Positions 15,522 to 34,299 are shown, counted from the first letter of the stretch. The stretch is DNA of 64,000 nt from Trichoplax adhaerens (GCF_000150275.1 NW_002060948.1:631066-695065); one strand, 5' to 3'. Notes: generated by a model not told the origin, from the sequence alone. Made by a program: numbers and translations.

Positions 15522-17111
15522 TGCAATATCTACAGTAGTACAGCACTCTGATATTCATAATATTCACCATCTATTTTGAAGTGATTCATTGATAATTGAC
15601 CAAAATACTTCATTTACAGCTATGGATGCTATTGCATTACCTATGTACGTTCAAGATTCAACGATCTTATATGGAGTACACCTTTTATCTTGTTATGTGT
15701 AGCCATTTTATTGCAGTTCTTAGCCTCCGTTATTTTTTACAGAGGAAACTTCTCTTGTATTCCCTTACTAATATTAATCAAGGCATACAAGTAAACCCAC
15801 ATGCAGTAGTTCTACTTGACTCCTCTTGTCAATAACCTATTAGACTGATCCTATAGCACAAGTAGTAACAGTAGTATTTATAAGTCTGAAATAATTTAAA
15901 TTGATTTTAAGAATTATTATTACAACGTCTCACTATAATCGGATACTTTATCGACTCTATCGGTTGGTATTGACTGTCTGGAACATGCCCAATAACCCAC
16001 ACAGGCAAAGCTTTTGTTTTACCTCCACAGGGCTATGGTACAACGCAGAATGTTTCCATAGATTTTCCCGTTCTGATTAATTATAGTATAATTATACTTC
16101 GTAATTGGACTGCCAATAGCTGAAAGATGACTACTGCACATGGAATCCGATTCAGTTCTACTCTACTGTGCTGTGGACAATAATAGTACATTAATACGAT
16201 ATCAATACTGCAGTTATTATTTTGGGGAGGGGGGATAGAGTACTGGAAATGATTGATTTATGCTCTTGGAGATTGATAGCCATTTCTCGAAGTTTTCTAC
16301 AGTCTACAGCATTTATTATGAGTATCTGTCAATAACGTCTTGGAGGAATGTAGTGTAAATAGTATCATATCTATCTAAATTTTATGACAGTACAAAATCC
16401 TAAAGAATGTGTTAACCACCGTTATTGTACGAGCGTATGTCGGATACAATGTTACTACGATGGACTGTTTATTGTATTGTAGTGACAGTAACATATAATT
16501 AAATTACTGTATTCACAAGCATGTATCATTAACGCCCTATAATTTAGTTATGTGATCCCTGTACAATAACTGTATAGTTGCTGTCTGCGTATTCTAATTA
16601 GAGTACGTACAGACTCATTTCTGGCATTATTGATAACAACAATTGGAGCACTCCAGTATTTCACACTTTCCTTAGAAAACAGTCAAAATCATGCTTGCGG
16701 TCACTATTGGACTACGTATTTTGACTGAAGTATGGTCATATAATGTAGATAGCGTGTAGATGTTGTATACTTTAATTTACTGAGCCTAAATGGTGAGAGT
16801 GCTGACTAGATCGCTGAAAATGTAGTCAGTACTATACGTATTCTATTGCTTATCGAACTTTAATTAAGGTGACTCTAGAGATCAATCGAGGTTACGATCA
16901 ATATACTTCAATGTACCTGGATACTTATTACTGTATATGTATAGTCTAGTAAGAAGTAATTATTGTCGATAAACGTTATTAGCTATCGTAAAATATGAAT
17001 CGAAAATCAATATAGTACCCGATCTAACATAAATACGATAATAAGATAATACTGTACACCTGGCATTAGCCAGTATAATCTTAATCTATTTTATAGGATT
17101 AGTGAAGTAAA
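15522..17111. other. Intergenic DNA upstream of the annexin gene
   Basis: No gene recognised. A plus-strand frame at 15596-15835 has no family resemblance or clean splice context. A lone ATACTGTACAC element lies about 60 bp upstream of the annexin ATG. Confidence 0.4.
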
Positions 17112-20100
17112 ATGTCGTATCCACCACCAGGAAGCTATCCAGGATATCCCCCATCTAATACTGGTTATCCACCATCTAATACGGGTTATCCACCAGCTGG
17201 TAATCCAGCATACCCGCCTGCTCAAAATCCTGGTTATCCACCGGCTGCTCCTGCAGCTTATCCACCAACTCAGACTCCCGGATATCCACCAGCTAATGTA
17301 CCTGGTTATCCGCCATCTAGCACTCCTGGTTATCCGCCATCAAACACTCCTGGTTATCCGCCATCAAACACTCCTGGTTATCCGCCATCAAACACTCCTG
17401 GTTATCCGCCATCGAACACTGCAGGGTATCCACCAGCAAACACTACTGGCTATCCACAATCTGGTTACCCAGCGAATCCGCCAGCTGGTTCACAGCCATA
17501 TCCATCTAATCCTAGTTATGCTGCAGGCTCTGTAAGTAAAATCGGACTGCTTATATATATAATTATTTGATTGCTATTGGATAGAATTCTTTTGCTACTA
17601 TGGCTACAGTATAAGTCACTTGGCTACTAAGAGCAATTAAAGATTACTGATATTATTTATAGACCTTCACATACATATAGTAGTACATTTTAAAGACCCT
17701 TAACTAACTTTCGTAACTATTGTAGTTTAATAATATAATTAATTTCTACTATGAAATGGACGTATAGTTCATATGAATGCTTCGGAATTCGGAATATTGT
17801 AAAGTATAATAGCGGTACCTGCCCTAATATAGAACTATCCTTTGCAGGGTTATCCAGCAACTGGTCAGAGTTACCCAGCTGCAGGTACAGCTTATCCTGG
17901 TATGACTCAACCACCAACTTCTACAACATCTTCATACAATTCATATCAAGCAGCTCCACCATCTGGATCTGCAGCTATGCCCGTCCCGTATCCTACAGGG
18001 ACAGCAGCACCGCCAACGCAGCAACAGTTGTACAGCACTCCAAATATGCCTGCTCAGCAGCCAACAGTCCCACAACCAGCTCAACAAAGTTACGGTGCAC
18101 CTCCGGTTGCAGCTCCTCAAGCAACGGCTCCGCAGCTAGGTAGCGCAAAATACACCTCAATACTAAATTTTTACGAATTGCTTTAAATTTATATCTATAT
18201 GATTCTACAATTCTTAAATGTATTTCCCTTCCTTATCATTCTGTCACCTTTACCGGATTTTAAACCTTAAATAAAGGTTCTCCAATCCAAGTATGTCACC
18301 AAACTTCTATAACGGTGATACTTTATCGGCTATGTTATGCTAAATGTAAAATATCTACTTAAGGCATCAAACGTGATTCCTCCAACAGCTGCAATGGCCA
18401 CAATGAATATAAAATCAGTGACAGCTGTAAGTATGATTTCTACACCTGCTATTATTTGACAATGTTTGATAATACTTAAGGAAGAATATAATGGAATTTT
18501 GATATCCTACTTCTGATTTAAACAGAAAGGTACTGTTGTACCAGCCAAAACATTTAACCCTGAATCTGATTGTGAAATTTTAAAAAAAGCCATGAAAGGT
18601 TTCGGTACGTTTATATGTTTGCCTACTTGACTCCTTTAAATGCTTTAAAAATTGTGTGTAATGTTACATCGCGTGATGTGAACTAGTCGAAGCTAAGGCT
18701 TAGTATGACTTAAAAACTGGACACTCCAGCTTTATGTAGATATCATGATCTATAACTTGTAATTGTAACTGCCGCAGGTACCGATGAGAAAGCCATCATT
18801 GATATACTAGCCAATCGATCTAATGCTCAGCGCTTGAAAATCTCTTCCATGTATAAAACTATGTTTGGACAGGTGATACCAAACCAACCTTTCATATAGA
18901 TACCTCATTATTATTAGCAATGCAACTAGTTATTTTCGTATAAAAGTTATATACTAGTATTGGCGACTTAGACAAGCATAGCCATTCATTTACAAGCTAT
19001 AATCATATAGTACTCTATAAAGTTATTTGGTATGACCGTACATGTAGGATCTTATAGGAAAACTCAAGTCTGAACTATCTGGTAACTTTGAGAAAGCTAT
19101 CTTAGCACTAATGAATCCCCCAGCTGTACAAGATGCGAAGTGGTTACGTGCAGCAATGAAAGTAATTCAAATTTTTTAAGCTTTTATTTATTATAGTCAA
19201 TTTATCTTTTAAAATTTTAACGAGAGCACAATTTTTTATTAGGGGTTAGGCACAGACGAAGAGATACTTATTGAAATCTTATGCACTCGTACTAATGCGG
19301 TAAATATTACTGTTCATTCAATACTCGTATGTAATTAGATGTTACTGTAATGATCATTTAGGATGCTGTTTAAAGCGTCTCCGACATTTTTTATATAACG
19401 AGAGATTCGTAGAAGTATTGATAATTGAATAGATAGAATCCTGACCAATATGTGCTAATGTAGTATCATAGCATATAATATTGATGTAAGGTAATGAAAT
19501 ATCTCACAGAAATGCGGCTTTCAATCTTAAATTTCATAGGAAATACTTGCAATCAAGGAAGCTTACAAGAAAAGTTAGAATTGTGATAAACTATTAGATT
19601 CGAAGTTGGTAGTGTATTAATGATTTCTGTTACTTACAGCGTACTTTTATGTTCACCATTTCTATAGACATAAATAGGGATCTTGAAAAGGATTGCGTGA
19701 GCGAAACAAGTGGGTACTTTAAGAGGTTGTTGGTCTCAATGTGTCAAGTATGTCAATAAGTTGATATGATAAAAACTACAATACTACTTTAATAAGAACA
19801 CGGTAGCAGAAATTTGTAGATTTCAGTATTATACTTATTTAATAATAGGCTAATAGATCTGAAGCCACTTCCGTTGACATGGCAAGTGCTAAAAAGGATG
19901 CTGCGGATTTGTTTCAGGTAAGCTGTAATTATAAATTTATAGGATATTGTAAAGATTCATAAGATATATAACCAATTTATTAATAAAACTTTGTTAAGGC
20001 TGGTGAAAAAAGATGGGGAACTGATGAATCTCGTTTTAATGTAATCTTATCTTCACGAAGTTTTCCGCAGTTGAGAGCAGTCTTTGATGAATATACTAAG

Positions 20101-20805
20101 GTTATTTATTATTAACATTCTCTATCGTCGAATAAAGTTAGGATTTAAATTAGCATTAAAATGAAATGCTTACGATAAATTACCATATTTTGATCTAAAT
20201 AGATTTCACAGCGAGATATCTTAAACTCTATAGACCGAGAGATGTCCGGTGATCTAAAACGAGGATTTAAAACTATAGGTATCGTCTCACCCAAAATATA
20301 GCTAGTTATACTTTATTATCATTCGTTACAAAGCATATAAAATTGATCTCTGACTATCTCCAGAATCCATAATATATTATCTAATGAAATATTTTACAGT
20401 AAAGTGTGCACGTAATGCACCTAAATTCTTTGCCGACCGGCTACATCATGCAATGAAAGGTGTCGGCTCAGATGATGATACATTAATTAGGATCATTATG
20501 TCAAGAAGCGAGGTGAGTTTAATTACTTTCCAAGCAGTTGTCATGTATTGTATTAAGGCTTATTCGAAGATGATTTACTCAAGTGTCTTATAGCAAAACT
20601 GTGTGTGCCTTTTAGTAAAGCAATTATTCAAAATGGTACATCGTTTGTACATTGAACTAGCCTATTTTTCTTATTATAGATTGACCTTGCTAGTATCAAA
20701 GCAGAGTATCGGAATGCTCATCACAAAAGTCTTGGTAAAGCAATTGAAGGGGAAACTAATGGTGATTTTAAACGAATACTCCTAGCAATTGTTAAAATGG
20801 ACTAA
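17112..20805 (+). CDS. Annexin A7/A11-like protein with YPP-rich tail
   Basis: Calcium-dependent phospholipid-binding annexin. Exons: 17112-17531, 17848-18105 or 18139, 18364-18426, 18526-18604, 18778-18872, 19048-19161, 19243-19299, 19540-19573, 19668-19747, 19849-19917, 19999-20100, 20203-20278, 20400-20512 and 20680-20805. Exons 1-2 encode a long low-complexity tail of GYPP repeats (GYPPSNTP units) followed by Q/P/A-rich sequence, as in annexins A7 and A11. From exon 4 the 315-codon core has four annexin repeats with type II calcium loops: [39 protein letters not shown] and [13 protein letters not shown]. It ends [11 protein letters not shown]. Exon 2 is problematic: the obvious donor at 18140 leaves the frame out of phase with exon 3, while a weak donor at 18106 (CCG|GTTGCA), or skipping exon 2, restores it. 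The A7/A11 choice rests on the tail only. Confidence 0.92.
17301..17420 (+). repeat. 24-bp coding minisatellite in annexin exon 1
   Basis: Unit CCTGGTTATCCGCCATCAAA plus CACT repeats at 17301, 17325, 17349, 17373 and 17397. It encodes the octapeptide PGYPPSNT. The internal units are nearly identical at DNA level, which suggests recent slippage or gene conversion. Confidence 0.9.
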
Positions 20806-21601
20806 CAATATTCTGCATGATAATATTTTTACTTTTAACATGAGCTCCATGCCAAAGTAAGACTGCAGCCACTGAAGTATGAGTTTGGATGAGATTTAAG
20901 TCAACTGCTCTCTTGTTTAATTAATTATAGCCAAAACTGCAGACAGACTTTTAGAACGTTTAAAGAAATTTCTGAGCACTTTTAATATTTAGGATATTAT
21001 TTCTACGGAAGCAATATATAATATTACGGAAACGTTGATCACATTAAAGATTAACTCTATTGTCGATCCTAATGTTATTTCGAGATAGCAATAAATGTAC
21101 TACAAAATCGGAAAATAAAGTTAAATTCCAGTTTATGCTTGTGTTACTGTTGATCCGCTGTAACTCAATCTACTGTGGATCCCTGTACCAAAATACATTG
21201 TTTGAGATTGTGCCTTATCAGTACCTGATTGAATTAAAAAAATAGAAAAAGGAAGGATTACGGACCTGATTGCGATGGGAATAGAGACCAAACCATTAAA
21301 AAATACCCTAATTGAGATTACTACACCTCCATGATCACTATAAGTTGTAATCTGCCAGATAAACATTTTAGCTATTCAACTTGTGGAACTGACGAAAACT
21401 ATAATTGATATAATATAAATATACAGATTTTTCGACTGAGTAAAGCTAATAAAGAAGGCACAGAACAGTATATAAATTACAAATTATGAATTAATCAGCT
21501 GAATACAATGATAACAATAACTGACAACTTCCAGACGTCAGTTTCTATATTTTTACCTGCAGACTGCATAGTAGGTCTCAAAGACGTGCTATCTTTAGTT
21601 T
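20806..21601. other. Intergenic DNA downstream of annexin
   Basis: 3' flank of the annexin gene. No coding exon recognised; the short open frames near 21060-21366 overlap on opposite strands and look random. Confidence 0.45.
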
Positions 21602-21602
21602 G

Positions 21603-21683
21603 AAGGCGCAACCATAGTCTCCATAGGTGTAAAAGAAAGCCTGGTTTTCTTTTGTCCCTATGAGCTAAGTCAAGCTGCGCCTT
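21603..21683. ncRNA. Candidate structured RNA with three nested stems
   Basis: Three nested complementary segments fold into one hairpin. The outer stem is AAGGCGCA (21603-21610) with TGCGCCTT (21676-21683). The middle stem is CATAGG (21622-21627) with CCTATG (21657-21662). The inner stem is AAAAGAAA (21631-21638) with TTTCTTTT (21646-21653), closed by a 7-base loop. Between middle and inner stems two G-U pairs are possible, making a nearly continuous 17-bp stem. I match it to no known snRNA, tRNA or Y RNA, and the strand cannot be decided. Confidence 0.35.
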
Positions 21684-21699
21684 TAGTGATGTTCTGGTA

Positions 21700-22480
21700 G
21701 TATATTATCATCAATGATTAGCCTACATTAAAACGGTATAACAATTATTAATAAAGTAAATCTGGTAAATATTAATTAAACAATGATGATATAGCATTCG
21801 AAAAGAATTAGCTCAAATTAATGATGGAAGAATAATATGATGACTACTTTGGACAATAATTCCTATATGCAATTGTATTGATCATTTTCATGGCCTACTG
21901 TATATCATCATGAGTGAGTAGTCTACGTTCTCACTGATGATGATATAGGCCATGAAAATGATCCATATAAATGTATATAGCTTATAGGGGTATAATAATA
22001 AGGCACGCCTTAAATCTAGCAAATTGTAAAGGATTACAGTCATGGACTCTAATTCCTATATACGAGCATATTTCTGTTGATCATTTTTCATGTCCTATAT
22101 TATCATCAATGAATAGCCTACATTAAAACGGTATAACAATTATTAATAAAGCAAATCTGGCAAATCTGGTAAATATTAATTATATCATCATCAATGAGTG
22201 GCCTACATTAAAACGGTATAATAATTAATTAATTATAATAATAAGGCAAATCCGGCAAATCTTATAAGGGTTATAGTCATGAAATATAATTCATATATAC
22301 ATTTATGTTGATCATTTTTATGTTCTATATCATCATCAATAGGTAACCGACATTAAAACGGTATAAAATGAGGTAAATCCGACATTAAAACAGTATAAAA
22401 TGAGGTAAATCCGACATTAAAACAGTATAAAATGAGGCAAATCCGGTAAATTTTAAAAGGGTTACAGTCATGGACTATTA
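21700..22480. repeat. Diverged tandem/dispersed repeat family
   Basis: The block TACATTAAAACGGTATAA is preceded by TATCATCATCAATGA and followed by AAATCTGGTAAAT or a variant. It recurs near 21709, 22101, 22186 and 22330. Between blocks lie copies of GTTACAGTCATGGACT and TGATCATTTTCATG. The last copy has an internal 32-bp triplication (CCGACATTAAAACAGTATAA) with units at 22347, 22379 and 22411. Confidence 0.8.
21880..21963. repeat. Long foldback hairpin
   Basis: The left arm (21880-21918) and right arm (21930-21963) are inverted copies. GATCATTTTCATGGCCTA pairs exactly with TAGGCCATGAAAATGATC, and TATATCATCATGAGTGAG pairs with CTCACTGATGATGATATA with one mismatch; the left arm has a few extra bases between the blocks. 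The loop is 11 bases. The arms derive from the surrounding repeat family. Confidence 0.8.
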
Positions 22481-22559
22481 CTAGATGTATACCTGGCAGA
22501 TACTTGTAGAGTAGTGTAGTGTATCATTTAGTCGTTTCTGGTTACAGGTTACAGTATCA

Positions 22560-22610
22560 GGCCTGGACCATACACTAGAGTACTATACTGTAAGGTATAG
22601 TACTGTATAT
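22560..22610. repeat. Short GTAC-W island upstream of NVL
   Basis: GAGTACTATACTGTAAGG then TATAGTACTGTATATC, ending about 140 bp before the NVL start codon. Small and less regular than the other islands. Confidence 0.45.
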
Positions 22611-22749
22611 CTAATTGCCTATACAAGGGCCCATATCTAACTGCAACTTCCTCTCCAGCCCATTTTGTATACAGAACGAGTTAAAATTCACATTTGATTC
22701 ATTCTGCCATTTTCGCATCGATTGGCTTTTAAAGAGAAATAGCTTGAGG

Positions 22750-28826
<6,077 letters not shown>

Positions 28827-29453
28827 GACTTATTCATAGTCTTTTAGCGAGAGAGTGAAATATGTATATGCATGTATTGTATAAAACAATCATTCAAACA
28901 TATGCCTGTATTAGCACCTGAATATGCGATATTGTTAGAAAGCTATGGCACAGTTGGAATAATACCAATTTTTATACTATAATCTGGTGATAGCGTACGC
29001 AGTGCGCAATAACGATTCTCATCAAATAAAAATCTGCACAGATAATTAATAAATGATTCTGTCCGAAACTGTGTTATCAACCGGTGAAAAGCACAGTACG
29101 GCAAGAAGCATCAACAATGCAGTGTCCGTTTTTAGAACAATGTATCAAAAACAAGATAAGGTCTAATCAAAAATATTGATTTATAAATTTAGCATAATAT
29201 ATAATTTATATTATTATGCATATATATTAGACTTTGTATCTTCTCTTATTAAGTGATAGCGATATATTGTGTATATTTCGCACTATACACAGCAGAGAAA
29301 AAATAAAACGCATGGCATAGAAGAATGAATATGATACACAGCCAGAGGGCATTGTCGCTAATAGTAGTAAAAATCATGATTATTGTTGAGCAATAGATCT
29401 CTGAACGATACTTTTTTAAGAAAGTAATCCAATATTAATTGCATACTTTAAAT
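28827..29453. other. Convergent intergenic spacer, NVL / SLC25A29
   Basis: Tail-to-tail gap between NVL (+) and the carrier gene (-). It contains AATAAA near 29025, a possible NVL poly(A) signal. No GTAC-W elements and no gene. Confidence 0.6.
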
Positions 29454-32366
29454 TTAATACTCTTCGTCGTCTTCTTCAGTACTACCAATAATTCTATAAA
29501 ATAGCTCTACAGCTGTAAAAGTGGCAGCATTCACTGGAAACGCTCTTAAAAGAGCACTATTCAAGCCACGAGTAAGGAAGTATAGACCTTCATTTTTATA
29601 ACTTTTTAAAAAACAATCCCTTAGGCCGGAATATTCCATGACACCAGTATGCAAACCATCAGCTTGTATGCGTGTTTTAAGTACATCAATAGGATATGTT
29701 ACTAACCACGATATAACACCAGTCATACCGCCCGCAAACAACATTTTAGAAACGGTTAAGTATAAAGGATCAATTTGTTCATTTAAAACCGCTTTACAGA
29801 TGGCATCGTAAGATGAGAAGTATGTGCCACAACCGATAGCTTCACGTAAGACAGTTAAATTCATTCCACGATAGCAACCTTTTAGACCATAAGTCTTGTA
29901 TACGTGATGCAAACAGTGAAAAGAACTTCGAAATTTTACACTTGCATTCTTTTTTCCGTTAGCTAACTTATTAGTATCATTCTCACTTTGTAATTGCATC
30001 CATGTTTTAACTAACTGCAAGCAGCAGCAATACAAAAAAAGAGTGATTATAAGCAATGTGATAAAAAATTATTCATCTTAAAATCTTTCAATATTATGTA
30101 GAACATATTTACGTTTTATGCAAGAAATTATTTGCATATATCACAAGCGAATAAAATACAGTAAACCAATTTAAAATTAGCAACAGATTACATCAGAGTG
30201 TAAAAAGTATTATATCGACTTATCGCAATAGATACTGAAACTTCTTTTATTAAATGTATTAATTATATTAGTTTCTAGACTTAGTCTGAAGGAATATCGA
30301 TGTTATTTTCTAACATACAGTATCTGTGATATGTTGTTATGATAAGACTTTATATAATTAAGCTTACTAATTTACCTCCATTGGACAGGCAACTCCAGAT
30401 TGGAAGGTACCAGCTATAGATCCTGCAATAAATCGACTACGACTATTGTCGTCAGGTAATCGCCTTAGGATGTTGCCATATGTGCCGAAGATAATAGCAT
30501 TAATGAAAGTTACTCCTACCAGAGGTGATTGCATTCCTTTATATAAACCTAAAAACTACAATTAATTTATCTTATTTTAAACATTGTTAGTTAAAATCGA
30601 GGCCAACAATCATCTATTATACAAAACACTTAATCTTCTTCAATATCACTTAAACGCTAACAAACAGTATATTGATAAAGCATTGTAACTGGATACAATT
30701 CATCACTGGAATTAAAATCACCGGGTAATGATAGCCGTAATATATGTTATACTTTTTTATCTATTCCTCCAATTTCTTGTTCGATAACACAATATAAGAT
30801 CATTAAGTACAATATCTCAAATATATTCCTTAGATAGGTTGGATAGTATGAATTAGTATAGTAGAATCGCTACACATATATCGAGATTTCGGGTAGTAGC
30901 GTGTACGATAAATAACTTTTGATACGTATATAATGTAGTTCAGTTGCAAATTGAGAATATTTACAATACTACATAAAGATAAATTCACAAACCTGGGTGA
31001 TTGTTGTGTTTCATGGTATATATGGTATATACAATCATGAGTTGTGACTACTATAGTAATTGAATTACCAATAACAATAAATAACAAAAAGTTATTGCAT
31101 ATTACGTGATATATGCAACATGAACTGCGACTTTTTTATATTAGCAATTGTATTACATACAATATTGTACCTCATTTGCATCGTAAAATAAACTTGATCA
31201 GCTTACTCGCAACTAGGTAGTAAGTACAATCGAGATGGCTGCCACCTTAAAATTGTAGCTTTTTATTATCAGACGCATTTCATTATACGATGATTAATGT
31301 GGTACTTTACATCCAAAGACGTAAGATATCAGGTAACGTTAGGCATGATCTTGTGATGTGCATAAAGTAGAGGTAAGGTGTGATTTTTTTGAATACTATG
31401 CAGTATATGCACCATCTTACGTCTATCGAAACCGGCATTATATAGTATCTGTATAGATTATGAATTTATGACACTAAAGATATGTCATGAAAATAGGAGT
31501 ACGCCTTACGTAGCTATAAATTCAAATATCTTGTATATACTGAACACTGTACACAAAATTTTTCAGTTATAACAATTTACGAATATCTGTGACTACGATA
31601 ATAATACGGTAATAATTTCGAATCTCAACTTCAAAAATATTAGTATCTCATCTAATTTGACTTTGACTCCATCTACGTACAGGGTAAATATTCTATTTAT
31701 TTACTGTACATATACGCGTATGTATCACAATATGGTAAGAACCTACCGATTCTTTACGTATGGTTGATGAGAAGCAGTGGATAGTACCTCTATATTGAGG
31801 ATTATTTATATTTTGAGCTTGTAAGCGGACCTGCAGAGACAACATTTATGCAGGTTAACATTGAGAATCATTTTATTACAGTAATAACATAATATTTTAG
31901 AAATACACAAAGTGAGATAAATGTTTAACTAGATATTTAATAAAATAATGTATAGTAGGATACAAAACTTGGGTGAATTTATATTTCTGTTACTTATTAC
32001 AGACAGTCCAGCGTAGGAAATCAATCACCTATGGTATCCATAAAATTTTATACTTTATATTCAAAAATGGAATTGTTACCGATGACCAACAGTTATTAAA
32101 TCCGAGTAATTCTTATATTACTTATTATACTGTATCCCTTAGCATTGTTGACAATGCCAATGGTATACCTTGACAGTCACTCTCGACATTTTATCAGTAT
32201 CGTAAATATTCTCGGTAGATAACCCGATGTAGTTGATTACAAATCAATATGATGTATCATAATATTTACCATATCCGGAATGATATTAACTTAAAAAAAT
32301 AATAGTATACATAGGTTAGTACCTTGACCGTATCGAAAGGATGGCCAACTAGGATGCCAGCTAAAC
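29454..32366 (-). CDS. SLC25A29: SLC25A29-like mitochondrial carrier, first exon not located
   Basis: Inner-membrane carrier of the SLC25 family, closest by eye to SLC25A29, the mitochondrial basic amino acid transporter. Exons on the minus strand: 32366-32323 (GLAGILVGHPFDTVK), 31830-31747 (VRLQAQNINNPQYRGTIHCF), 30555-30376 (FLGLYKGMQSPLVGVTFINA) and 30014-29454, ending with an acidic tail STEEDDEEY. All junctions keep phase. The three carrier signatures Px[DE]xx[KR] are present: HPFDTVK, CPMELVK and YPIDVLK. Also diagnostic are GVISWLVTYPIDVLKTRIQA and LLRAFPVNAATF. Exon 32366 starts in phase 1, so an upstream exon must encode the initiator and first transmembrane start (about 10 residues); I could not identify it between 32367 and about 33100. 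The gene is convergent with NVL and divergent from ITPK1. Confidence 0.9.
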
Positions 32367-33600
32367 CTATCAACGAGAGAATGCAACTTATCAATCTATG
32401 GAAAAACCAAACTACAGTTATTATGATTAATTATTAACAGTTTTATTTACTAACCGTACCGTATTTTATATCGTATTGACGATAGTAACATAATACATTA
32501 CTTGATAGCTATAACAATACAAATGATACATTTATAGTAAGAAGGATTATGCAGATTATAATTATACAAATATACGATCGAAAAATCACTACAAGACTCA
32601 AAATATCACAAATCATGATATAATTCACGCGTAAAATAGTAGTATACAACATTTGGAATACATGTCTGCCAAGATGTGCATTATCCATGGTGACTGAGGT
32701 AATATCCGTAATATATACAGTCTCCTAAGGATGTAAGATAACGAACATGGCGAGAGCCGACAAAAGTAATTACTGTCGATACTCGACGTACAGTAGTGAG
32801 CACTAATTACTGTAGAGTAAATGTTTGCACTGACAACGCTTTCAATTGATTACTGTAAAAGTATGATTTGACTGCATGTGAACTGATATTTGATATTATA
32901 GAATCCATTGTATTGTATAAAGTGAAATATAATCCACTCTCTTTATGCTTCGGTAGTATGAAGGACAGTATTGCGCAAGGAAGAGATACCATTTCTCCTT
33001 GTGCCATAGTAGTGCACTCTTAAAGCTATACTTTAACCGAACATCCACTACTATTGGATACTATTATACTATAGAAGTAACTGTACAGTGTATAATCTAT
33101 CACGAAGCATAATCAATTCTCCCTTTGCTTGAGCATAGTAGGATAAAGCCCTAGTTTACGCGTATTTATTTTTCAATCCAACACTCATCCATTCAAATAA
33201 TTATCATCATAATTTTAATCAAAAATTGCAGCTAATGTGCTATGTTGCATTGCTGCAACGCCATAATTGCTCTATAGGATATCCAAGGACTTTTACAAGC
33301 TTAGTGGCTAATTAAGGATAACTGTATCATCATTAATTCAGTATACAAATTATCGATAGATCAGTAACATTGAGTAGTAAATGAAACATTGTTTTTGTTG
33401 CAATATTATCCATTATACTGTATGATATATTATTCTATGCAAAGTAACTTCAATCTTAGAAAAGCATCATTATCTTACACTATCGGACTCCCCAAAATGG
33501 AGATTGTCAAAAATGCCAAGGCTAACTGCTTTGCTGGTCATTTACTCTGCCGGAAAAGTGGAGCCGTACGGTACAGTATACCGTTTGGAGCTTACCGTGA
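32367..33600. other. 5' flank of the carrier gene
   Basis: It must contain the missing first exon of the carrier. A strong Kozak ATG on the minus strand at about 32692 (ACCATGG) opens a 59-codon frame, but it neither splices in phase nor resembles a carrier N-terminus. GAACATGGCGAG at 32744 is TISU-like on the plus strand with only a short frame behind it. Confidence 0.35.
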
Positions 33601-34180
33601 ACTAGCGTTACTACAACTGACCATTACCGATGCACAATTTAGTTTAAATAACCAGCAAACTAGTTCGCCTGCCCATTCTTGGCAACGAACACTTGGTCGT
33701 TGCCTCTCTCTTTTAGTGATGAATGAATAGATTCAAAGCATTTTTATGATCGACATTGATCCAGTACGTGCTGGAATATGTCCATTACTGGTAGTACAGT
33801 ATCACGAGTGGCAATGATCTTCAATATTATCATGATCGATGTTGCAGTTAGAATTTAGAATGATTATTAAAAGGGATTAATTTTCTATTTAACTAGCGTT
33901 ACTACAACTGACCATTACCGATGCATAGTTTAGTTTAAACAACTAGCAAACTAGTTCGCCTGCCCATTCTTGGCAACGAACACTTGGTCGTTGCCAAGCT
34001 CTTTTAGTGATGAATGAATAGATTCAAAGCATTTTTACGATCGACATTGATCCAGTACGTGCAGGAATATGTCCATTACTGGTAGTACAGTATCACGAGT
34101 GGCAATAATCTTCAATATTATCATGATCGATGTTGCAGTTAGAATTTAGAATGATTATTACAAGGGATTACTTTTCTATT
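33601..34180. repeat. Direct tandem duplication, 291-bp unit, with internal hairpin
   Basis: Copy 1 (33601-33891) and copy 2 (33892 to about 34180) are nearly identical, both starting ACTAGCGTTACTACAACTGA. Each contains a hairpin: in copy 2 CTTGGCAACGA pairs exactly with TCGTTGCCAAG over an 8-base loop; in copy 1 the stem is shortened to GGCAACGA/TCGTTGCC. No intact gene lies inside. An ATT/TTA microsatellite follows at 34220-34290. Confidence 0.85.
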
Positions 34181-34299
34181 TTGGGGGGGACAGTTGATTA
34201 ACATGATTGAATTTCTTTATTATTATTATGGTAATACAGGAATAATATGATAATAATAATTAATTATTATTATTATTATTCAAAGTCTGCAAGCGTCTA

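Noticed and set aside
32515-32692. Minus-strand ATG in a strong Kozak context with a 59-codon frame
   Set aside because: It does not splice in phase to the carrier exon and its sequence is Ile/Cys-rich and random-looking.
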